DNA of 19,795 bases, taken from DATFYM01 sp035315065 (GTDB lineage: Bacteria; Acidobacteriota; Terriglobia; UBA7540). How positions within the stretch are numbered: position 1 is the stretch's first letter; each line of letters opens with the position of its first letter. Positions 12,852 through 19,795 of this stretch are shown in pieces. A model generated the notes under the pieces. It did no database searches, was not told the DNA's origin, and saw only the letters and a program-made list of their open reading frames with translations. The position numbers and the translations under genes are program-made. The DNA is taken from positions 1 to 19,795 of the forward strand of contig DATFYM010000170.1 of NCBI GenBank assembly GCA_035315065.1, in the 5' to 3' direction.

Positions 12852-15089
12852 TTACTCGATCAGCGCTGCTGCTCGCAAGCAGAAACCGACCCCCTCTTCG
12901 TTGTAGTGACCGCTGCATGTGTTGCTCACCAGCGCCCGGTCCCACGCTTGGAGCAGGATGGTGTAGCCGCACGGCGTCATTCCGGCGGTAGACAAGGTGA
13001 AGGTTCCGGCGACTCCGCCAGTGTTCGTGCCGTCGTAAACCAATGACGTTCCAGGCGGGAAGACAACTGGGTTCTCCGGTTGCGGAACGCCGCCGACCGT
13101 GATCGGAACCAACCCGATGCTGACACTGCTGAAGAACTCGTCCGTCACGCTGTAGCTGCCGCTGATGCTAGCTCCCACCTGTACGTCACCGCAGTCTCCC
13201 GAGGGCGACGTGAGGGTGATGAACACCTCTGGCCGGAACTCCTGAACCGGGGGTCCGCCAGCAGTTAGCTCCCAATGCGGGTAGCCGTTGTAGACGTGAA
13301 TCATCTTGCTTTGCGGCGGGATCGGCTGGTATTTGGAGCCATCCCAGGTGAACCCCTGGATTTCGATGGTGTAGTTGCCTTCCGCGAGGCCGCCAGCCTC
13401 AAACACGGCTACCGTCCGCGGATTCACCGCCTGCAGGTCTGACTCAAAGTAGGTGTAGTACTGCGTCCCTGGGGCGCCGGCCGGGACCGGACCCGGAGCG
13501 GGCACGACCGGACCCAGAGCCGGCCAGACGTTTGACGCCTGGAACACCCCGCCCAGCGCGTTTGGAGGGTAAAGCTCGAGGTTGAGCTGGCCCGTGAGCT
13601 GGAAAGGCGTTCCGACGGGTGGAGTTACCCATGCCTGGTAGATGATGGGATAGGTTCCCGGCAGGACCTTACCAGTCGTGTGATCGAAGACGTCGATCTT
13701 CGGGATGAAATCACCCTCTATAATGGTCTCGCCGCCGAAAGGACTCTGGTCTCCGGGGCAATCGCCCGTGACGTACCCGGGATCACCGGCGCCAACCACC
13801 GCAAGGCCGCTCGTGTTGTCGATGTTTGCCACGGTCACCCGACCGATGCGCATCAATCGCATCTGTTCCTGCTCACCCACAACCGCGGGAGCGATCTGGG
13901 GCTGAACATGGGTATTGAGAACGTTGCCCCACACCGGAATGAAGTTCGGACCGGTGGGAGGCGTCGCCCAGGACAGAATCGCGCGCAACGGGACGCCTTC
14001 GAGACCTTGGCATGGCGCCGATGTCAGGTTCGAAAGCCGGAACACCGCGTAGCTGATCGGGTGCAAAGGGCTGGCCGCCTTCAGATCGTGCACCTGCACT
14101 TGCGCTGTACCCAAGGCGTTCCAGACTCCACCGAAGAAAGCGAAGAAGCTCACGTACTCGGTGCTGCCGGGTGTGCACAACCCGCCAGAGTACCCGCTGC
14201 TCTGCTTCACGTGGATAACGCCTTCCAGCGCGCGGGTCTGAGGGTTGTACCCAGCGCAGGTCAACTGCTCAAAAGCTGTGTCGCCACTGGTCCCTTCGAT
14301 TCCCGCCAGGATTGCACCTAGCTCCTCGCCGGCTACCAAGCCCGCAGACACGGACAGAGCCGCCGTGATCGGTCCCTTTGACAGTTGGGTTGCTTCGCTA
14401 AACCCAAAGCGGTGGCCCGGAACTTTCTTTTCCGCATACAAAGCCTTCAGCTCGCCGAAGCTCAGGGCTTTCGGCGGATTGGCTGGTAGTGGCTGCGTCA
14501 CATCCAGGTCCTTGAGCAGGTCCGGCTCGATGGAGAGCTCCTTTCCCGCAATTAGTTCCGAGATCGGAACTTCAAACAGAAGCCGGGGCGCCACCTGGAC
14601 GTTGGCATTGACCACATTGCCCCACACAGGAATAAAGTTGGGGTCGCCCGGAGTAGGCTCCCATTGCCACGAGAGAATAGCGCGCACCTCGACGATGTTC
14701 TCCGTCTGGCAGAACTTGCGCGCCTCGCTGAAGTCCACAGAGACCGAGTAACTCAGTGGAAGCGGCCCGGCCAGATCGTACACCTGGACCGAGCTCAAGC
14801 CCAGGTCGTGCCAGCCTGCTGCATCGTGCACGAAAAACCGCACGTACTCCGTTGTGCCGGCGCCACAGGCGTCGGTGCCGTAACCGGAATGCTGCTTGAT
14901 GTTCACAACGGCTTCCACAAGGGCGTTTCCCAAAGGCCCGGAGGAATTCAGACCCAGGCACGTCAGATCCTCGTAGTTCGTATCGCCGCTGAGTTGTTTG
15001 ATCACCTTCCCGCCGGACTTGGGAAAGGTGCCAAAGTAATTGGGGTTGCCGAGAATGAGTTCGTTGAACTTTCCCCGCTCTGATTGCAT
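12852..15089 (-). CDS. Large protein with an internally duplicated beta-rich domain, function unknown
   Basis: The protein has 745 residues. AAGGAG, with its core GGAG at 15097-15100, 7 bases before the ATG at 15087-15089, fixes the start; the open frame runs 74 codons further but lacks such a site. There is no signal peptide or membrane segment. Residues 34-168 and 268-401 are copies of one domain: each begins SGDTxxExLTC, contains GTTEYVRFF or GSTEYVSFF, has AILSW, and ends with NFIPVWGNV. A charged linker (169-267) lies between. Residues 402-745 look like further beta-sandwich modules, with late Cys and Gly/Pro-rich stretches. I recall the GYxxxxC...EYVRF...NFxPVWGNV pattern from uncharacterised bacterial proteins but know no function. 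A cytoplasmic structural or carbohydrate-binding role, or export without a classical signal, are guesses. Confidence 0.8.
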   Translation of the reverse strand: MQSERGKFNELILGNPNYFGTFPKSGGKVIKQLSGDTNYEDLTCLGLNSSGPLGNALVEAVVNIKQHSGYGTDACGAGTTEYVRFFVHDAAGWHDLGLSSVQVYDLAGPLPLSYSVSVDFSEARKFCQTENIVEVRAILSWQWEPTPGDPNFIPVWGNVVNANVQVAPRLLFEVPISELIAGKELSIEPDLLKDLDVTQPLPANPPKALSFGELKALYAEKKVPGHRFGFSEATQLSKGPITAALSVSAGLVAGEELGAILAGIEGTSGDTAFEQLTCAGYNPQTRALEGVIHVKQSSGYSGGLCTPGSTEYVSFFAFFGGVWNALGTAQVQVHDLKAASPLHPISYAVFRLSNLTSAPCQGLEGVPLRAILSWATPPTGPNFIPVWGNVLNTHVQPQIAPAVVGEQEQMRLMRIGRVTVANIDNTSGLAVVGAGDPGYVTGDCPGDQSPFGGETIIEGDFIPKIDVFDHTTGKVLPGTYPIIYQAWVTPPVGTPFQLTGQLNLELYPPNALGGVFQASNVWPALGPVVPAPGPVPAGAPGTQYYTYFESDLQAVNPRTVAVFEAGGLAEGNYTIEIQGFTWDGSKYQPIPPQSKMIHVYNGYPHWELTAGGPPVQEFRPEVFITLTSPSGDCGDVQVGASISGSYSVTDEFFSSVSIGLVPITVGGVPQPENPVVFPPGTSLVYDGTNTGGVAGTFTLSTAGMTPCGYTILLQAWDRALVSNTCSGHYNEEGVGFCLRAAALIE

Positions 15090-15307
15090 GAGTATTCTCC
15101 TTTTCAATTCTCGAGATATGGACAGCGATCGCCATCGGGTGCCGTTAAGACCGCCTCGTTTCACGCGGACCGCCTTGGCCCGCAGGGTCCCTTTTGTTGC
15201 TGATCCTTCTTCCCAACTTCCTCGAGGCGTCTTCAAGGAACTGCTCGAGCGCTGCATGGTGAGCCGTCTTGTGCAGGGAACCCCGTTGCTTACTGACTTC
15301 GAGCTAC

Positions 15308-15336
15308 ACATTAATGTTGATAACGGGCGCTGTCAA
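15308..15336 (-). promoter_or_regulatory. Candidate promoter of the 745-residue protein gene
   Basis: Read leftward, a perfect TTGACA (15331-15336) is followed after 17 bases by TAATGT (15308-15313). The transcript would begin near 15300 and have a leader of about 210 bases (15090-15300), in which I see no known riboswitch. The rest of the gene-free stretch 15090-15754 holds the transposase relic and the citrate synthase 5' repeat. Confidence 0.5.
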
Positions 15337-15382
15337 GTCCCTACCTGCTGAGTTACGATAGATAACCAGTACTGTCCAATTA

Positions 15383-15496
15383 GGGAAACGGGTTCGATTG
15401 CATACAGGGAAAACTCTCGGAGGTACCGTAATAGGTCTTGCTGTGCAGGTATTGTTTGATCCGGCGCAAGAGGAGTTCGACCTGCCAGCGGTCGCG
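15383..15496 (-). pseudogene. C-terminal relic of an IS4-type transposase
   Basis: Read leftward, the frame gives RWQVELLLRRIKQYLHSKTY followed by YGTSE. This matches the well-known end of DDE transposases of the IS4 group (RWQVELFFxWIKQHLxIKxFYGTSE), including the YREK-type glutamate. The upstream frame is open but unrelated to transposase, and after GTSE the expected NAVKTQ is replaced, so both ends are lost. It is a dead fragment about 40 codons long, evidence of past insertion sequence activity next to citrate synthase. No terminal inverted repeats were found. Confidence 0.75.
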
Positions 15497-15754
15497 TCCA
15501 AGTACTATCCGAACCGGGAGGAGGACCGGTCGATGGTGAGCGAGAGCGTCTGGATGGTGTGCGACCATAGCACATGTCGCGGACCCGCCGTCCAAAACCG
15601 GCTTGTTCGGCATCGTGGGCCTGCGGTAAGATGGCGTGGGGCTGGTTCGATCCAGAACTGCCTTGAGGAAAGCTATGAAGGTGACGCCCTCGCATGCTCG
15701 GGGTCGTCGCCCGACGCCGGACGAGGCGGACCCGTTGAGAGTGAGGCGGGAAAC

Positions 15755-17092
<1,338 letters not shown>

Positions 17093-17150
17093 TCGTTAGT
17101 GCCCTGATCCCGCCGGCAGTCTGTAACATCCAATTCCTGACAAGGCGAAG

Positions 17151-17288
17151 GATTGACGATTGCAGATTGACGATTGACGATTGAAAAGAGAAGAAGCAAG
17201 CCGCGCCGGCCTTTCAATCGGCACCGACAATCGTCAATGGTCCTCTTCCAATCGTCAATCGTCAATCGTCAATCTGCAATCGTCAATT
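17151..17288. repeat. Inverted repeat built of 7-bp units (GATTGAC type)
   Basis: The left arm 17151-17183 is made of variants of gattgac/gattgca. The right arm 17256-17288 is its reverse complement at 32 of 33 positions, preceded by one extra unit at 17249. The loop (17184-17255) holds more degenerate units (17227-17238) and a pyrimidine run opposite a purine run. The transcript could fold into a very long stem after citrate synthase and would probably stop or protect the mRNA. The rest of 17093-17430 shows no gene. Confidence 0.85.
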
Positions 17289-17430
17289 CTTATGAAGGAC
17301 AAGGCCTTGGTTACCGCCCGCAATTGTCGAGAATTAGGTGTTACAGCACACTGGTTACGGGCCCCTGGCCGCTTGTTCTTCCCCGTCCCGCGCGAGAAAG
17401 CCGGGTTAGACTGAGGTACGGCGGTTACCA

Positions 17431-18780
17431 ATGGGAACGATTCGATTGCGCACCAAGATTCCCGGGCCTCGGTCCGAGGACTGGATGCGGCGACGCGCCT
17501 CCGCCGTGCCGCGCGGCCTTCATCAGGCGACGCCGATCTTTGTGGCGCGGGCGGAAGGCGCGGTGCTCGAGGACGTGGACGGCAACCGCTTCATCGACTT
17601 TGCCGGGGGCATCGGATGCCAAAACGTCGGCCATCGATCGCCGGGCGTGGTGGCCGCGATCCGCGATCAACTCGATCGCGCCTTGCACCTTTGCTTCAAC
17701 GTGACGCCCTACGAAGGTTACGTGCGGCTGGCCGAGCGCCTGAATCAGCTTGCGCCGGGTGATTTTCCCAAGAAGACGATGCTCGCCAACAGCGGCGCCG
17801 AAGCGGTGGAGAACGCGGTGAAGATTGCCCGGGCTTACACGCATCGCCCCGCCGTGATTGCCTTCGAGGACGCCTTCCACGGCCGCACCCTGTTCACCCT
17901 GTCGCTCACCAGCAAGACGCATCCTTACAAGACGGACTTCGGACCGTTCGCCAGCGACGCTTATCGTATCCCTTACGCCTACTGCTACCGCTGTTCGTAT
18001 TCGCTGGAGTATCCACCGTGCGGTGTTTTCTGCGCTCATCACCTGGAGGACACCTTCAAGCGCCTGGTGGCGTCGGAAGCAGTGGCCGCGGTCGTCGCCG
18101 AGCCGGTGCTGGGCGAGGGCGGCTTCGTGACGCCGCCGCCGGAGTTCTTCAAAGTCTTGCAGGAAATCTGCCGGCGGCACAGTATCCTCTTTATCGCCGA
18201 CGAGGTGCAGACCGGCTTTGGCCGCACCGGGGCCCTCTTTGCGTGCGAGCGCTACGGCATCGCGCCGGATCTGCTGGTAACCGCGAAATCGCTGGGCGGC
18301 GGCCTGCAACTCTCGGCGGTCACCGGCCGCGCCGAGGTCATGGACGCGCCGGTGGTGGGCGGGCTCGGCGGCACGTTCGGAGGCAATCCCCTGGCGTGTG
18401 CGGCCGCGCTGGCGGTGCTCGATCAATTCGAGGGCGGAGATCTCCTGGCGCGCGCCAATGAGCTTGGGGAGCGCTTTGCCGGGCGGGCGCGGGCGTGGCA
18501 GAAACGCTGGTCCATGATCGGCGACGTGCGCGGCCTCGGCGCCATGCGCGCCATCGAGGTCGTACGTTCCGCCACAACCCGCGAACCCGCCGCTGACGAG
18601 ACCAAGCGAATCGTGCGCTGGTGCTACGAGCACGGCCTGGTGGTGCTTTCCGCCGGCACCTACGGCAACGTCGTTCGAGTGCTCGTGCCGCTGGTGATCA
18701 CCGACGAGCAATTCGAGGAAGGCCTCGGCGTGCTGGAGTCGGGCCTAGAAGCAGTGGCTAGTGGCGAGAGAAGAGAATGA
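17431..18780 (+). CDS. gabT: Class III aminotransferase, 4-aminobutyrate aminotransferase-like
   Basis: The protein has 449 residues. It is a PLP enzyme moving an amino group from an omega-amino acid, probably GABA, to 2-oxoglutarate, giving succinate semialdehyde and glutamate. Seen motifs: the N-terminal VFVA-like PIFVARAEGAVLEDVDGNRF, the cofactor phosphate loop NSGAEAVENAVK (about 120-131), D257 in FIADEVQTGFGRTG, which contacts the pyridine ring, and K286 in TAKSLGGG, which forms the Schiff base. A cysteine-rich insert near 190 (CYRCSYSLEYPPCGVFC) recurs in one GabT subgroup as I remember it. The start matches homologue length, but only a distant GAGGT precedes it. An aldehyde dehydrogenase gene follows, supporting a GABA-type route; related substrates such as beta-alanine or ornithine remain possible. 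Confidence 0.88.
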   Translation: MGTIRLRTKIPGPRSEDWMRRRASAVPRGLHQATPIFVARAEGAVLEDVDGNRFIDFAGGIGCQNVGHRSPGVVAAIRDQLDRALHLCFNVTPYEGYVRLAERLNQLAPGDFPKKTMLANSGAEAVENAVKIARAYTHRPAVIAFEDAFHGRTLFTLSLTSKTHPYKTDFGPFASDAYRIPYAYCYRCSYSLEYPPCGVFCAHHLEDTFKRLVASEAVAAVVAEPVLGEGGFVTPPPEFFKVLQEICRRHSILFIADEVQTGFGRTGALFACERYGIAPDLLVTAKSLGGGLQLSAVTGRAEVMDAPVVGGLGGTFGGNPLACAAALAVLDQFEGGDLLARANELGERFAGRARAWQKRWSMIGDVRGLGAMRAIEVVRSATTREPAADETKRIVRWCYEHGLVVLSAGTYGNVVRVLVPLVITDEQFEEGLGVLESGLEAVASGERRE

Positions 18781-18930
18781 TGAATGCTGAATGATGAATG
18801 ATGAACAGAAGAAGATGGCAGTGAGTCGATGAATGATGAACGCTGAACGATGAACGAAAGACAAGAACAAGGCTCGTTCTTTGTCTTCAGTTCATCATTC
18901 ATCATTCATAATCATTCATCGTTCATCATT
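18776..18930. repeat. Inverted repeat built of 7-bp units (GATGAAT type) with central hairpin
   Basis: Starting over the last bases of the aminotransferase gene, units such as gatgaat, gctgaat and gatgaac repeat to 18856, and the complementary units (ttcatca) fill 18890-18930. 18788-18806 is exactly complementary to 18890-18908. In the middle, 18858-18868 pairs with 18876-18887 (AAGACAAGAAC with one bulge). It has the same architecture as 17151-17288 but a different heptamer. It may act as an attenuator before the aldehyde dehydrogenase gene. Confidence 0.85.
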
Positions 18931-18968
18931 TCTGAAACCCGCCACCGTTTCCGAGGGGAGGACCCACC

Positions 18969-19795
18969 ATGAGTGACGCCGCAACCATCGCTACCAAGAC
19001 CTACGGCTTTCTACTGGATGGCCAGTGGATTTCGGAGGGTGAGCCCTTCGAGGTGAAATCGCCCTACGACGGCAGCGTGGTGGCCGCCGTGCACCGGCCC
19101 CAGGCCCGCCACATCGAAACCGCGATTGATGCGGCCGTGCGTGCCTTCGATGCCACACGCCACATGCCGGCCTACCAGCGGCAGCACATCCTGCGCGCGG
19201 TTGCCGAATCGGTGGCGGCGCGTCGCGAGGAGTTTGCCCGGACCATCGCGCTCGAAGCCGGCAAGCCCATCAAGACGGCACGCTTCGAGGTGGATCGAGC
19301 CGTCTTCACCTGGAATGTCGCCGCCGAGGAAGCCGTACGGATTTACGGCGAGTGGCTCCCGCTCGACGCGCAGGCGTCCACCAAGGATCGTTGGGCCCTG
19401 GTGCGCCGCTATCCGGTCGGTCCGATTGTTGCGATCACCCCCTTCAACTTTCCGCTCAACCTGGTGGGGCACAAGTGGGCGCCCGCCATCGCCACAGGAT
19501 GCACCATCGTTCACAAGCCGGCCTCGCAGACGCCGATTTCGTCGCTGCTGCTGGCCGGAATTGTGGAGCAGGCGGGCTGGCCGGCGGGCGCGCTCAACGT
19601 GCTGCCGCTCTCCGGCCGCGACGCCGAGAGGCTGGTCAGCGACGACCGCCTCAAGAAGCTCACTTTCACCGGCAGCGCCGAAGTGGGCTGGCGTCTCAAG
19701 CAGAAGGCGGGCAAAAAGCGCGTCACGCTCGAGCTGGGTGGCAACGCCGGCGTCATCATTCACCACGATGCGGACCTCGAGAACGCGGCGGAGCG
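18969..19795 (+). CDS. NAD(P)-dependent aldehyde dehydrogenase, cut by the window edge
   Basis: The first 275 residues are visible. The ATG is preceded by GGGGAGGA at good spacing. It oxidises an aldehyde to an acid. The Rossmann part shows ITPFNFPLN with the oxyanion-binding N160, K183 in VHKPASQTP for cofactor binding, FTGSAEVG around G235, and E255 in LELGGN. The catalytic cysteine, expected some 30-35 residues later, is outside the window, so activity cannot be judged. Next to a GabT-like gene, the natural guess is succinate semialdehyde to succinate, but the N-terminal sequence is not specific enough to call gabD; other ALDH classes (lactaldehyde, GapN-like) are possible. The gap to the preceding gene is filled by a heptamer inverted repeat. 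Confidence 0.9.
   Translation, partial: MSDAATIATKTYGFLLDGQWISEGEPFEVKSPYDGSVVAAVHRPQARHIETAIDAAVRAFDATRHMPAYQRQHILRAVAESVAARREEFARTIALEAGKPIKTARFEVDRAVFTWNVAAEEAVRIYGEWLPLDAQASTKDRWALVRRYPVGPIVAITPFNFPLNLVGHKWAPAIATGCTIVHKPASQTPISSLLLAGIVEQAGWPAGALNVLPLSGRDAERLVSDDRLKKLTFTGSAEVGWRLKQKAGKKRVTLELGGNAGVIIHHDADLENAAE

Noticed and set aside
17425..18711. 428-codon leftward open frame antisense to the aminotransferase
   Set aside because: Shadow of the intact PLP enzyme gene; low-complexity His/Arg/Gly composition.
17151..18930. CRISPR array
   Set aside because: The 7-base units are contiguous with no unique spacers and are arranged as inverted arms, not as direct repeats with spacers; no cas genes are present.
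19011..19766. 251-codon leftward open frame at the right edge
   Set aside because: Antisense to a clear aldehyde dehydrogenase with conserved motifs.

Overview
The window is GC-rich bacterial chromosomal DNA and most probably comes from a member of the Acidobacteriota. The main reason is the cluster at 4021-9686: a small PadR-type regulator followed by two ~880-residue MacB/FtsX-like permeases with a soluble N-terminal prefix and no ATPase partner. This is the arrangement known as ADOP (acidobacterial duplicated orphan permeases). The rest fits a free-living heterotroph: kinesin-light-chain-type TPR proteins, a GT39-like membrane glycosyltransferase, a VapBC toxin-antitoxin pair, citrate synthase, and a class III aminotransferase followed by an aldehyde dehydrogenase. 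I saw no rRNA, tRNA or CRISPR array.

Layout. 1-251 holds two adjacent perfect hairpins that look like a dispersed repeat. 252-3075 holds two leftward genes: a three-pass membrane protein and an exported TPR protein. Both carry beta-sandwich segments and both have a similar promoter-like block. 3249-3892 is a rightward vapBC-type operon, followed at once by the C-terminal relic of a second PIN toxin (3914-4015). 4021-9686 is the leftward padR-ADOP-ADOP operon. 9687-12091 is a scrap zone. It contains a 39-codon relic of the VapB C-terminus and a second copy of the citrate synthase 5' region. That copy is cut in two by a 1.9 kb segment carrying the glycosyltransferase gene. 12092-12689 holds two small overlapping genes (a DUF1360-like membrane protein and a small unknown protein). 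12852-15089 encodes a 745-residue protein of unknown function with an internal duplication. 15383-15496 is a transposase C-terminal relic. 15755-17092 is citrate synthase, 17431-18780 a GabT-like aminotransferase, and 18969 to the right edge a truncated aldehyde dehydrogenase. Long inverted repeats built from 7-bp units fill the gaps on both sides of the aminotransferase gene.

How the genes may work together. The right-hand block (citrate synthase, GABA-type aminotransferase, aldehyde dehydrogenase) is consistent with carbon entering the TCA cycle and a GABA-shunt-like route to succinate, but the substrates are inferred. The PadR protein probably represses its own ADOP operon. VapB should neutralise VapC and repress the pair. 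The most unusual signals are the citrate synthase 5' repeat split by a glycosyltransferase gene, the heptamer inverted-repeat arrays, the toxin-antitoxin relics near both ends of the ADOP operon, and the PadR-tail footprint left between the two ADOP genes.
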